64,000 bases of DNA, taken from NCBI RefSeq assembly GCF_001665875.1, contig NZ_LZTA01000102.1:124001-188000 (forward strand), given 5' to 3'. This DNA comes from Mycobacterium sp. 852002-40037_SCH5390672 (GTDB lineage Bacteria; Actinomycetota; Actinomycetes; Mycobacteriales; Mycobacteriaceae). A program made the position numbers and the translations under genes. The notes under the pieces are model-generated. The model was not told the DNA's origin. It was given only the letters and a program-made list of their open reading frames with translations, and searched no databases. Shown here piece by piece: positions 19,556 through 28,223 of the stretch (position 1 is its first letter; each line of letters opens with the position of its first letter).

Positions 19556-20857
19556 ATGAAAATCTCACTGTTCTACGAATTCGCCCTGCCGCGGCCCTGG
19601 GCTCCCGACGACGAACACGTCCTGCTGCAGGACTGTCTCAATGAGGTCGAGGCTGCCGACAAAGCGGGCTTCTCCACCGTGTGGCTGACCGAGCACCACT
19701 TCCTCGAGGAGTACTGCCACTCGACGGCACCGGAGATCTTCCTGGCCGCAGCCAGCCAGCGGACCAAGAACATTCGGCTGGGATTCGGCATCATGCACCT
19801 GCCACCGGTGGTCAATCACCCCGCCCGGGTGGCCGAGCGCATCGCCACACTCGATCTGCTCTCCAACGGCCGCGTCGAATTCGGCACCGGGGAATCGTCG
19901 TCGGTCGGCGAACTCGGCGGATTCAACATCGATCCCGCCGACAAGCGGGCGCAATGGGAAGAGGCCCTCGAGGTCTCGATCCGCTGCATGATCGAGGAGC
20001 CGTTCACCGGTTTCAACGGTGACCACGTCCAGATGCCGGCGCGCAACGTCGTTCCCAAGCCGCTGCAAAAGCCGCACCCGCCGGTCTGGGTCGCCTGCAC
20101 ACGGCCGGCCAGCGTGCAGATGGCAGCGCAAAAAGCCATCGGCGCTTTGAGTTTCGCCTACACGGGTCCCGGTCCGCTGACCGAGCGGGTCAACGGCTAC
20201 TACAAGGAGTTCGAGGAGAACGGCGTCCCGGTCACTCCCCGGATCAACCCGAACATCCTGGCCATCGGCGGTGACCTGTCCATGATGGTGGCCAAGACCG
20301 ACGAGCAGGCCTTGCAGCGGCTTGGACAGGGCGGTGGGTTCTTCTCGTTCGGAATCATGCACTACTACATGACGGGTGTGCACACGCCGGGCCGGACCGG
20401 AGTGTGGAAGCGGTATCTCGAAGAGGTCGAGAAGGATCCGACGCTGGCCTACGGTCCCGGGCGGGGTGCGATCGGGTCTCCGGCCACGGTACGCGAGTTC
20501 CTGCGCGGCTATGAAGAAAGCGGCGTCGACGAGATCATCTTGCTGCTCAACCCGCGTAGCCACGAGGGCACCATGGAATCCATCGAGCTGATGGGCAAAG
20601 AGGTTCTTCCCGAATTCATCGAGCGGGACGCAAAGGCGGTGGCGGAAAAGGCGAAGCGGTTGGAGCCCGTCCTCGAGAAGGTTGAGGGGCGTCGGCCAAA
20701 ATCGACCGCACCGCAATTCGACGAGGATTACTCGTTTGGTGGACTCCCGACTGGTCGCGGCGGTAAGTTCACCGCCAGCGAGATCCCCGAAGCCATGGCG
20801 GAGATCAACGAAGGCCGCGTTCAGGCGGCGCAGCGTGCGAAGGAACAGCAGAAGTAG
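19556..20857 (+). CDS. Luciferase-like flavin monooxygenase
   Basis: A 433-residue member of the bacterial luciferase-like superfamily (PF00296), a TIM barrel using reduced FMN or F420. Family features are the N-terminal MKISLFYEF, WLTEHHFLEEY, IRLGFGI and LDLLSNGRVEFGTGES. A strong AGGAGGT lies before the ATG, the best ribosome site in the cluster. The charged C-terminal tail of about 60 residues is an extension. It sits 2 bases after the FAD dehydrogenase. Possible roles are Baeyer-Villiger type or hydroxylating oxygenation of a ring intermediate; mycobacteria also have many F420-using relatives. Confidence 0.87.
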   Translation: MKISLFYEFALPRPWAPDDEHVLLQDCLNEVEAADKAGFSTVWLTEHHFLEEYCHSTAPEIFLAAASQRTKNIRLGFGIMHLPPVVNHPARVAERIATLDLLSNGRVEFGTGESSSVGELGGFNIDPADKRAQWEEALEVSIRCMIEEPFTGFNGDHVQMPARNVVPKPLQKPHPPVWVACTRPASVQMAAQKAIGALSFAYTGPGPLTERVNGYYKEFEENGVPVTPRINPNILAIGGDLSMMVAKTDEQALQRLGQGGGFFSFGIMHYYMTGVHTPGRTGVWKRYLEEVEKDPTLAYGPGRGAIGSPATVREFLRGYEESGVDEIILLLNPRSHEGTMESIELMGKEVLPEFIERDAKAVAEKAKRLEPVLEKVEGRRPKSTAPQFDEDYSFGGLPTGRGGKFTASEIPEAMAEINEGRVQAAQRAKEQQK

Positions 20858-20898
20858 TGCCGGAAGGCATCTGAGTCGGGAGAATTTCGAGGCCGGCC

Positions 20899-21726
20899 TT
20901 GGGAGAAATCGACGATTGGTGGCGCTACGACGGTCGCCGCGCGGTGGTCACTGGATGTGCCTCGGGCATCGGCGAACACGTGGTACGGCAGCTCACCGAG
21001 CTGGGGGCCGAAGTCATCGGGCTGGACAAACGGCGACCGGACTTCGCGATCGATGATTTCCATGAGATAGATCTGGCCGATCAGGAATCGATCGAGTCGG
21101 CGGTGGCCGCGGTGACGGGTCCAGTCGATGCGCTGTTCAATGTTGCGGGCGTGTCGTCCGGGATCGGCGACCCGCCACTCGTCGTGACCATCAACTTTTT
21201 GGGGATGCGTCACTTCACCGAGGCGTTGATTCCGAAGATGGTCGTCGGGTCGTCCATTGCGAGCGTGTCATCGCTCGCGGCGGCCGGGTACCGCGAGCAT
21301 CTGCGGCAGGTGGCACCGCTGCTTCATACCGCGACGATGCAGGAGGGCATCGACTGGTGCGCCCGGTATCCCGATGCGCTGGGTACCGGCTATCAGTTGT
21401 CGAAGGAGGCGATCATCCTGTACACCATGCGCGGCGCCACGCCGTTGGGCGCGCGGGGAATCCGCATCAACTGCACCGGCCCCGGGGTGACCGAAACGCC
21501 GATCTTGGACCAATTGCGCACGGCGTACGGACAGGGTTTTCTCGACGACATCCCCAAGCCGCTCGGTCGCATTTGCGGCCCCGCCGAGCAGGCCTCGGTT
21601 CTGCTCTTTCTGAATAGCAATGCCGCCAGCTACATTTCGGGCCAGGTGTTGTGGGTCGACGGTGGAAACGTGGGCGCCGCGATCGCGCGTGAACTCGAGG
21701 AAGGGCGTGCTCCGTGGCCAGTGTGA
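20899..21726 (+). CDS. Short-chain dehydrogenase/reductase
   Basis: A 275-residue SDR with TGCASGIGEHV for NAD(P) binding, NVAG, a serine in SVSSLAAAG and the catalytic GYQLSKEA (YxxxK). The short tail-to-YxxxK layout and the LDKRRPDF cofactor region resemble the 3-alpha-hydroxysteroid dehydrogenase/coniferyl-alcohol dehydrogenase group. The start is TTG 20899 with only weak ribosome support. It overlaps the next gene by 13 bases, so it is part of the mhp-type operon and likely oxidises or reduces a ring alcohol or ketone. Confidence 0.86.
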   Translation: MGEIDDWWRYDGRRAVVTGCASGIGEHVVRQLTELGAEVIGLDKRRPDFAIDDFHEIDLADQESIESAVAAVTGPVDALFNVAGVSSGIGDPPLVVTINFLGMRHFTEALIPKMVVGSSIASVSSLAAAGYREHLRQVAPLLHTATMQEGIDWCARYPDALGTGYQLSKEAIILYTMRGATPLGARGIRINCTGPGVTETPILDQLRTAYGQGFLDDIPKPLGRICGPAEQASVLLFLNSNAASYISGQVLWVDGGNVGAAIARELEEGRAPWPV

Positions 21727-22703
21727 CCGACTTTCGCCGGGCCGCTCGCGATGTCAGCAACTGGGGCCGCTGGGGCGACGACGACGAGCTCGGCACGCTG
21801 AACTTCATCACCGAGGAAAAGATCGCCCATGCCGCGAGCTTGGTCCGGCACGGGAGGGTGTTTCCGCTCGGTGTGGACTTCGGCTCCTCGGGGCCCCAGG
21901 GCGCCTTCGGGTTTCGGCACAATCCGATCCATGTGATGACGGTGGACGGCGGTGACGCGAACACGCTGGCTCAGTATGGGCCCGATTGGGCGCGCAATCC
22001 GACGGCGGCGCAGATGGGTCCGTACTTCGTCGACAATTTGTTCCGGTTCAACGACGACATGATCATCATGCCGTTGCAGGCGGCCACCCAGTGGGATGCG
22101 TTGTCACACGTCTATTACGACGACCAGCTCTACAACGGGATCCCGGCGGGTTCGGTGACCAGCCTCGGGGCCCGCCACCTCGGCATCGAAAAGGTTGACG
22201 GTAAGGGGATCACCTCGCGCGGTGTGCTGCTGGACCTGGTGCGCCACCGCGGCGCGGAGGTCTTCCTGGAGCATGGAAACCCCATCACTGCCGAGGAATT
22301 GGATGATGTCGCCCGCTCACAGGGCGTGACGATCGGTCGCGGCGACATCGTGCTCATTCGAACCGGCTGGTGGACGAGGTATCTACAGACCGGGAACAAG
22401 ACCGAATCGTATTCCGGCCTGGACTGGCGATGCGCGCAGTGGTTGCACGATCACGAGATCGCCGCGGTCGCGTCCGACAACCTCCAAGTCGAAGATCCGG
22501 TGTCCGGGGTCGACGGTGTGTTCTTGCCCTTCCACCTGTTGACGCTGCGCGACATGGGGCTGATGCTCGGCGAGTATTGGGATCTGACCGCACTGGCCGC
22601 CGATTGCGCCGCCGACGGCGTCTACGAGTTTCAGCTCATTGCACCACCGCTGAGATTCGTTGGAGCAGTGGGCTCGCCGGTGAACCCGATCGCGATCAAG
22701 TGA
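21714..22703 (+). CDS. Cyclase family metal-dependent hydrolase (kynurenine formamidase-like)
   Basis: A 329-residue protein of the cyclase family PF04199, which includes kynurenine formamidase and other metal-dependent amide or lactone hydrolases. WGDDDELGTLNFIT at the N-terminus and TQWDALSHVYYDD, in place of the usual HxGTHxD-like metal motif, are visible. GRGDIVLIRTGWW and ASDNLQVEDP support the family. The GTG start at 21714 has GAGGAAGGG upstream. In a ring-degradation operon it could open a lactone, for instance one made by the luciferase-like monooxygenase. That is inference. Confidence 0.82.
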   Translation: MASVTDFRRAARDVSNWGRWGDDDELGTLNFITEEKIAHAASLVRHGRVFPLGVDFGSSGPQGAFGFRHNPIHVMTVDGGDANTLAQYGPDWARNPTAAQMGPYFVDNLFRFNDDMIIMPLQAATQWDALSHVYYDDQLYNGIPAGSVTSLGARHLGIEKVDGKGITSRGVLLDLVRHRGAEVFLEHGNPITAEELDDVARSQGVTIGRGDIVLIRTGWWTRYLQTGNKTESYSGLDWRCAQWLHDHEIAAVASDNLQVEDPVSGVDGVFLPFHLLTLRDMGLMLGEYWDLTALAADCAADGVYEFQLIAPPLRFVGAVGSPVNPIAIK

Positions 22704-23518
22704 TGCAGCGCAAGGCTCTATCGGTCGATGGGCTGACCACCAGCTATCTGGAAGCCGGCGAGGGCGACCCGGTGGTCTTGCTGCACGGTGGTGAGTTCGG
22801 TGCCGGCGCCGAACTCGGCTGGGAACGCAACATCGCCGCGCTCGCCACCCGGCACCGCGTCTTGGCGCCGGACCAATTGGGATTCGGGCAGTCCGCGAAG
22901 GTCGTCGACTTCGTCGACGGTCGCGGCATGCGGATTCGGCATGTGGCGCGGTTTTGTGAACTGCTCGGCGTCGACTCTGCACACTTTGTCGGCAATTCGA
23001 TGGGGGCCATCAACCTGCTCACCGACGCCACAACGGACACGCCGCAGCTACCCGTGCGCAGCTTGGTGATCATCTGCGGTGGCGGAGAAATCCAGCAGAA
23101 CGAGCATTTCGAGGCGTTGCAGAACTATGACGCAACGCTGCCGGCGATGCGGCGCATCGTCAGGGCGTTGTTTTTCGACTCCGGCTATCCCGCCGACGAC
23201 GACTACGTGCGCCGCCGCCACGAGTCGAGCACCGCGCCGGGGGCGTGGGAGGCCATTGCCGCAGCCAGGTTTCGCCGCCCCGGCGCGTCGCCGTCCGCGA
23301 CTTTGTCGAGCGCACGTGCCTACGAGCGCATCGACGTGCCGACGCTTGTCGTCGAAGGGGGAGATGACAAGCTGCTGCCGGCCGGCTGGGCCGCCGAGAT
23401 CGCCAAGCAGATCGACGGTGCCCGCTCGGTTGTGGTCGACAACGCCGGGCACTGCCCCCAGATCGAGCAACCCTCGGTGGTCAACCGGCTGCTGATGGAT
23501 TTCCTGGGCGCAGTCTGA
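22703..23518 (+). CDS. Alpha/beta hydrolase, second meta-cleavage-type hydrolase
   Basis: A 271-residue alpha/beta hydrolase. VVLLHGGEFGAGAELGWERN carries the oxyanion loop, the nucleophile S99 is in VGNSMGA and the histidine is in NAGHCPQIEQP. GNSMG is the exact nucleophile motif of MhpC-like C-C hydrolases, so this, rather than the gene at 14320, may be the main meta-cleavage hydrolase. The ATG overlaps the cyclase stop (TGATG). It is the last gene of the operon and ends 3 bases before the convergent multicopper oxidase gene. Confidence 0.86.
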   Translation: MQRKALSVDGLTTSYLEAGEGDPVVLLHGGEFGAGAELGWERNIAALATRHRVLAPDQLGFGQSAKVVDFVDGRGMRIRHVARFCELLGVDSAHFVGNSMGAINLLTDATTDTPQLPVRSLVIICGGGEIQQNEHFEALQNYDATLPAMRRIVRALFFDSGYPADDDYVRRRHESSTAPGAWEAIAAARFRRPGASPSATLSSARAYERIDVPTLVVEGGDDKLLPAGWAAEIAKQIDGARSVVVDNAGHCPQIEQPSVVNRLLMDFLGAV

Positions 23519-23521
23519 GGG

Positions 23522-25177
23522 TCAGAAGACGTAGTCCAGGCGGGTCATCATTCCGGCGACCTGGTGATAGGTGTTGTGGCAGTGCATCACCCAGGTACCG
23601 GGATTGTCCGCAACGAGGACGGCGACGAGTTTCTGCTTGGGCAACACCATGACGGTGTCCTTGCGGGCGCCCGGGCTTCCGTCGGACTTGATCACCTGGA
23701 ACGTATGCCCGTGCAGGTGCATTGGGTGATACATCGTGGTGGTGTTGTCGAATGTGATGGTGGGCCGTTGGCCCTGTTGCACGTGTAGCGGATTCGTCTT
23801 GCCGTAAGGCTCCCCATTGATCGTCCAGTCGTACTGCATCATGTTGCCGCCCAGGACGAAGGGGAGGTTGAGGCCGGGATCGGGGCGACCCAAGTTGACC
23901 GGCGTTGTGGCGGTGAACATCTCGACGGTGCCCACCCGCTTGGTGAGTTCGCCCGGCTGGAATTGCGGGTCGGGTGCGCTGCCCGCGGCCGTAAAGAGCA
24001 GTGCGCGTGCCAGGCCATTTTTGCCCTCGGCGACCGCGACCAGTGGAAAGACGCCATCCGCGGCGGTCACGGTGACGTCGTAGCGTTCGGCCATGCCGAT
24101 GAGCAGAGCGTCAACTTGGGCCGGGACCACGGGGTAACCGTCGGTGTGAGTCACCGTCATCGCATGACCGGCCAGAGCCACCCGGAACGTGGTGTCGGAG
24201 GCGGAGTTGATGAAGCGAATGCGGATGCGCTGGCCGGGTTTGGCATTAAAGGTCATGGGAGAAGCGGGGATTCGCCCATTGACCAGATAAAACGGGTAGG
24301 TGATCTCTCCGGCGTCGCCACCGAGGAGATCGCTGGTGCCGACACCTCCCGCCGAAGGTGCCGGTGCGCTCGCGGTCGCACTCGTCGAGGGTGTCGGACT
24401 GGTCGACGTCATCTCGGTCGTTGGTGTTGACGTTGTCTCCGCCGTCGGCGGCGTCGACGTCGTGGAGGTCGTCTCCGGCGCGTTCGGCGGGGACTTGTTC
24501 GGGTTGCTCAGTTCGCTGTAGAGCTGCTGAGGACTCTTTCCGACGCCATCGGTCCAATCATCAAGCACGACTATCCATTCGGCGTCATAGTTGCCCTCGG
24601 TCGGGTCGTCGACGATGACCGGCAGATAGAGGCCGGTGTCCGTGTCCAGGCCGGTGTGCGGATGTGCCCAGTAAGTGCCCGAGTTCGGCACGCAGAAGCG
24701 GTAGGTGAAGTCGTGGCCGGCCGCGATGTCGGGTGTGGCCGGCTCGGCGCCGTCCATGTCGTTGCGCAGGGAGATGCCGTGCCAGTGCACCGAAGTCGGA
24801 TGATCGAGCCGGTTCGACACCGTCACCACGACCTCGTCGCCGATGCCGGCGCGGATTACCGGGCCCGGGATGCTGTTGCCGAAGGCCAGCGTGCGGACGA
24901 CCGGTCCGCCCAGGTCTACCTCGACCTGCTGGGGTGTCAGCTTCGCGGTTACCGTGCGGCCGCTATGCGGCCGCACGGCCTCGGTTTCGGCGATGGCAGC
25001 GGCCATCCGGGCACTGCCCGACGGTTCGGGCGTGGATTGACTGCACGCGGTCAGCGTCAATCCGCCGGCGATGCCGGCGACCATGAAACTGCGCCGGGTG
25101 AGCCGAGTTCTGTCGAAGGGGACGCCGCTGGTGGGCTGCACGGGCAATCGGTGCTCCTCGTCTTTGGTTCGCCCCAA
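23522..25177 (-). CDS. mmcO: Multicopper oxidase, MmcO-like, predicted Tat lipoprotein
   Basis: A 551-residue copper oxidase closely resembling the M. tuberculosis mycobacterial multicopper oxidase, which oxidises Cu(I) at the cell surface and confers copper tolerance. TRRSFMVAGIAGGLTLTAC is a Tat signal (RR at 28-29) ending in a lipobox with C45. Copper ligands are seen in HWHG (131-134), HPH (172-174), HPMHLHGH (about 484-491) and HCHNTYH (about 532-538). An unusual Thr/Ser/Pro-rich segment at about 229-279 is inserted between cupredoxin domains. It is likely induced by copper, but no clear regulatory palindrome is seen upstream. Confidence 0.93.
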   Translation of the reverse strand: MGRTKDEEHRLPVQPTSGVPFDRTRLTRRSFMVAGIAGGLTLTACSQSTPEPSGSARMAAAIAETEAVRPHSGRTVTAKLTPQQVEVDLGGPVVRTLAFGNSIPGPVIRAGIGDEVVVTVSNRLDHPTSVHWHGISLRNDMDGAEPATPDIAAGHDFTYRFCVPNSGTYWAHPHTGLDTDTGLYLPVIVDDPTEGNYDAEWIVVLDDWTDGVGKSPQQLYSELSNPNKSPPNAPETTSTTSTPPTAETTSTPTTEMTSTSPTPSTSATASAPAPSAGGVGTSDLLGGDAGEITYPFYLVNGRIPASPMTFNAKPGQRIRIRFINSASDTTFRVALAGHAMTVTHTDGYPVVPAQVDALLIGMAERYDVTVTAADGVFPLVAVAEGKNGLARALLFTAAGSAPDPQFQPGELTKRVGTVEMFTATTPVNLGRPDPGLNLPFVLGGNMMQYDWTINGEPYGKTNPLHVQQGQRPTITFDNTTTMYHPMHLHGHTFQVIKSDGSPGARKDTVMVLPKQKLVAVLVADNPGTWVMHCHNTYHQVAGMMTRLDYVF

Positions 25178-25491
25178 CGTTCTCGTGCTTGGATGCTAGG
25201 CGGAGCGCAACCGCCGGCGCTAGACCTTTCGATTACCGCCCGCCGTGCGGACATACCCAGAGGGCGCACGCGTAACTTCAATGTTGCTGTGCGCAAGGGG
25301 ATCTGGCCAAATCGGAGGTTACCCAGCCACGTCGCCATGACATGACCTCGCCGCACTGCTGTACAAGCGAATTCACTGACGCGGCTCAGCCATTCCGGTC
25401 TGAACGAACCTTGCGTCCGCCGATACCCGTCGTCTCGCCGGTGATCACCGCGGTGTGGTCCTACAGCTCCATCTGGCCACTCCTCGGCCCT
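25178..25491. other. Non-coding stretch upstream of mmcO
   Basis: This 314-base gap holds the mmcO promoter region and the 3' flank of the NmrA-like gene. I see no credible gene in it. A TACCC half-site occurs at 25254-25258, but without the matching GGTA arm expected of a RicR copper-repressor site. No terminator hairpin with a T-run is visible. Confidence 0.5.
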
Positions 25492-26256
25492 CTACTTGGC
25501 GTTGCTTGGCACCTGGGATGTCAGCCAGTCGCCGAACCTGGTGGGGTAGAGGGTGACTTCTTCGCCCTCGATGGGAACGATCATGCGGTCGTCGAGCACC
25601 GCACCGTAATACTCGGCGTCCGGGTCGGTCACCACCTCGCGCCCGTCGCCGGTTGCCACGAACCGGGTTCGGATGAAGTCGTCCATGCCCTGCTTCTCCG
25701 GGCCGGCGATGTTGATCAGCCCGGCCGGCTCACCGATCGACGCGCGGGTGACGGCGGTGGCCACATCCGCGGCCGCGATCGGCTGGAATGCCCCGTGTGG
25801 CGCGCGAACCGTGTCCCCGTCGGCCAGCGAATCAGCAATTCCCCCAACAAATTCGAAGAACTGAGTGGCGCGCACGATCGTATGCGGGGCTCCGGATTCC
25901 TTGATCAGATTCTCCTGGGCGATCTTGGCCCGCATGTAGCCGCTTGCCGCCGCGCGGTCGGCTCCCACGATCGAAAGCGCGACGTGGTGCTGCACTCCGG
26001 CGGCACGCTCGGCCTCGAGCAGATTGCGGGTCGAGGTCGTGAAAAAGTTCAATACGTCGTCGTCGTCCCAGGACGGCGAGTTGGACACGTCCACCACGGT
26101 GTGAACCCCGGCAACGGCGTCGGCGAGACCTTCACCGGTGATGGTGTTGACCCCCGATCTCGGCGAGGCCGAAACGGCCTCGTGTCCCAGTTCGGTGAGC
26201 TGAGCGACTACCTGCGATCCGATGAGCCCGCTGCCGCCGATTACCAGAACCTTCAT
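25492..26256 (-). CDS. NAD(P)-binding NmrA-like/atypical SDR protein
   Basis: A 254-residue Rossmann-fold protein with an N-terminal MKVLVIGGSGLIGSQVV and no catalytic YxxxK, as in NmrA-like and isoflavone-reductase-like proteins. It has SIVGADRAAASGYMRAKIAQE and HTIVRATQFFEFV in the expected places. The ATG at 26256 is chosen because the 38 codons of the longer frame precede the glycine-rich loop and look non-coding. It may be a reductase or a redox-sensing regulator. It stands alone, ahead of the shared palindrome at 26456. Confidence 0.83.
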   Translation of the reverse strand: MKVLVIGGSGLIGSQVVAQLTELGHEAVSASPRSGVNTITGEGLADAVAGVHTVVDVSNSPSWDDDDVLNFFTTSTRNLLEAERAAGVQHHVALSIVGADRAAASGYMRAKIAQENLIKESGAPHTIVRATQFFEFVGGIADSLADGDTVRAPHGAFQPIAAADVATAVTRASIGEPAGLINIAGPEKQGMDDFIRTRFVATGDGREVVTDPDAEYYGAVLDDRMIVPIEGEEVTLYPTRFGDWLTSQVPSNAK

Positions 26257-26455
26257 GATCACGCCTTTCGAGTTTCCCGATGAACTGGCCTCCTCAGCAT
26301 GGCCCCCTTGGGAACCGGCGGGAACCCGGGAGCCGATAGTCATATCCGACTCAAGGGGCCACCAGGTCACAACCCCGGAGGGTCTGCGTGAACTGATGCC
26401 GCCGGACGCGGCACATTGAGCGCGCTGCCGGCCGTAAGGACGATACCCGTCGCAC

Positions 26456-26477
26456 TTAAATCAATTGCTTGACTTAA
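26456..26477. promoter_or_regulatory. TTAARTCAA palindrome, copy A
   Basis: An inverted repeat of 9-bp arms, TTAAATCAA and TTGACTTAA, around a 4-base centre (TTGC), lies 6 bases before the first possible start of the SDR gene at 26484. A copy at 31565-31586, upstream of a TetR-ferredoxin-P450 operon, is identical at 21 of 22 positions. Copies this similar 5 kb apart imply one regulator, most simply the TetR encoded at 31613. Confidence 0.8.
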
Positions 26478-26483
26478 TACCGC

Positions 26484-27311
26484 GTGCGCCGATTAACTCA
26501 TCGTGTGGTTAACGAATTGGACGGCAAGGTCGCCGTCGTCACCGGCGGCGCGTCGGGCCTCGGTCGCGGCCTCGTGGAGCGTTTTGTCATCGAGGGCGCG
26601 CGAGTCGTCATCGCCGATGTCGAGACCGATCGCGGCGAGGCGCTGGCTGCATCGCTGGGCAGCGCCGCCGTCTTCCGGCAGACCGACGTCTCCGACCCTC
26701 GACAGGTGGTTGCGCTGGTAATCGGTGCCGTCGAGAAATTCGGCGGCCTGCACGTCATGGTGAACAATGCCGGCATTTCCAGCCCACTGCGCAGGTTGCT
26801 CGACGACGACCTCACCGATTTTCACCGCGTGATGGGGGTCAATGTGCTGGGCGTGATGGCGGGTACCCGAGATGCCGCGCGGCACATGGCCGAACATGGC
26901 GGCGGATCGATCATCAACATCACCTCGATCGGCGGCATTCAGGCCGGCGGCGGAGTGCTGATCTACCGCGCGTCCAAAGCGGCCGTCATCCAGTTCACCA
27001 AGGCCGCGGCAATCGAGTTGGCTTACCACGAGATTCGGGTCAATGCCATCGCGCCCGGGAACATCCCCACGCCAATTCTGGGCAAGTCGGGTGCCGGCAT
27101 GGACCCCGAACAACTGAGACAGTTCGAGGCACGGATTCGCGAGACGATGCGCGAGGATCGGCCGCTGAAGCGCGAGGGCACTCCCGATGATGTCGCCGAG
27201 GCGGCGCTGTATTTCGCGACCGACCGTTCGCGCTATGTCACCGGAACCGTGCTGCCGGTGGACGGTGGGACCGTGGCCGGCAAGGCGATCCGGTCCAAAC
27301 GCAAAGAATGA
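26484..27311 (+). CDS. Short-chain dehydrogenase/reductase under the TTAARTCAA operator
   Basis: A 275-residue classical SDR: TGGASGLGRGL cofactor loop, NNAGI, catalytic YRASKAAV (YxxxK) and the C-terminal VTGTVLPVDGGTV. It should interconvert an alcohol and a ketone with NAD(P). GTG 26484 is only 6 bases after the operator and lacks a ribosome site; GTG 26505 gives a start nearer the conserved region. It is single, flanked by the convergent glycosyltransferase operon. The near-identical operator ties it to the P450 operon at 31.6-40.9 kb, so it may oxidise the P450 product. That link is inference. Confidence 0.87.
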   Translation: MRRLTHRVVNELDGKVAVVTGGASGLGRGLVERFVIEGARVVIADVETDRGEALAASLGSAAVFRQTDVSDPRQVVALVIGAVEKFGGLHVMVNNAGISSPLRRLLDDDLTDFHRVMGVNVLGVMAGTRDAARHMAEHGGGSIINITSIGGIQAGGGVLIYRASKAAVIQFTKAAAIELAYHEIRVNAIAPGNIPTPILGKSGAGMDPEQLRQFEARIRETMREDRPLKREGTPDDVAEAALYFATDRSRYVTGTVLPVDGGTVAGKAIRSKRKE

Positions 27312-27344
27312 CTGCCTTGGCGCAAAGACCACCCACCACCGCCA

Positions 27345-28223
27345 TCACCCTTCTGCCACAACATGAATCCCGCTGGACGCGCGCGGATGATGGCCCTGCG
27401 GTGCTGTGCGAACGGGGCGACCGTCGGTGTGGCGACGGATGAGGCCATTTTCCGCGAAGGAGGACAGCCAGCCCTCCATCGGCCACCATCCCCAACGTCG
27501 ATGAAAGATCACCGCGTTGCGCAGTATGTCGTCCAGGTGGTCCACCGGAGGGTCGGTGACAGCATGGTACTGGTGGAACGCGTGGGCACCGCCGACCCAG
27601 CGCATCGGAACGTGTCGAGCCGCTGCGCATTGCCCGAAATCGGTGTCCTCTCCGCCGTAACCGCGGTACAGCTCGCAGAATCCACCGATTCGCAGCCAGG
27701 TGCGCACCGTTACTGCGAAAGACAGCGACCAGAACAGTGCATAGTCCGTCGTGGCGACGACGCTCCCATCAGGCGGCGCGGGCCGCGCGCGATGCGGTTC
27801 AGGCTTCGACCGTATCTCTGAGATCACGTAGCCGCCCGGACCGGGCGGCGGCAAATAGGTGACAGGCCCGTTCAGGATTGCGTCCTCGTGCTCCGCTCTG
27901 CCCGCGACGGTGTGGTACCGGTCGAGCAACTCCGCGCCGGGAATGCAGTCGACGTCGAGAAAAACCAAGAGTTCGGCGCCCTTTCGTATCGCCGCGGCGG
28001 CCCCCACGTTGCGTCCCATTGCCACGGGCAGTGGGTGCGCGACTTTGCGGTCAAGCACTATTGCCTGCGCCCCCAGCTCGTCCACCATCTCGGCGACCCG
28101 GGGGTCGTCGAGCGCGACCACAATGTGCATGTCGGGCCGCCGTGTGGCGGTGGCGAGGCCTTGCAGCTGCCTGCGCAGGTGGGCGGCTCTGCCGTGAACA
28201 ACGGTGACGACGGCGGTGCGCAC
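27345..28223 (-). CDS. Glycosyltransferase family 2
   Basis: A 292-residue GT-A fold transferase. The N-terminal VVTVVHGRAAHLRRQL, the metal-binding FLDVDCIPG (DxD) and RGYGGEDTDFG, a signature of the galactosyltransferase-like C-terminal domain, are visible. It uses a nucleotide sugar and probably acts in the cytoplasm. It is the last of four glycosyltransferase genes in a minus-strand operon, and its GTG start overlaps the preceding stop by one base (TAGTG). The glycan product is unknown. Confidence 0.86.
   Translation of the reverse strand: MRTAVVTVVHGRAAHLRRQLQGLATATRRPDMHIVVALDDPRVAEMVDELGAQAIVLDRKVAHPLPVAMGRNVGAAAAIRKGAELLVFLDVDCIPGAELLDRYHTVAGRAEHEDAILNGPVTYLPPPGPGGYVISEIRSKPEPHRARPAPPDGSVVATTDYALFWSLSFAVTVRTWLRIGGFCELYRGYGGEDTDFGQCAAARHVPMRWVGGAHAFHQYHAVTDPPVDHLDDILRNAVIFHRRWGWWPMEGWLSSFAENGLIRRHTDGRPVRTAPQGHHPRASSGIHVVAEG

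Noticed and set aside
19565-20716. A 383-codon minus-strand open frame
   Set aside because: It is antisense to the luciferase-like monooxygenase, which has the best ribosome site in the area.
25254-25258. Possible RicR copper-repressor box upstream of mmcO
   Set aside because: Only a TACCC half is present; the partner GGTA at the required 5-base distance is missing.
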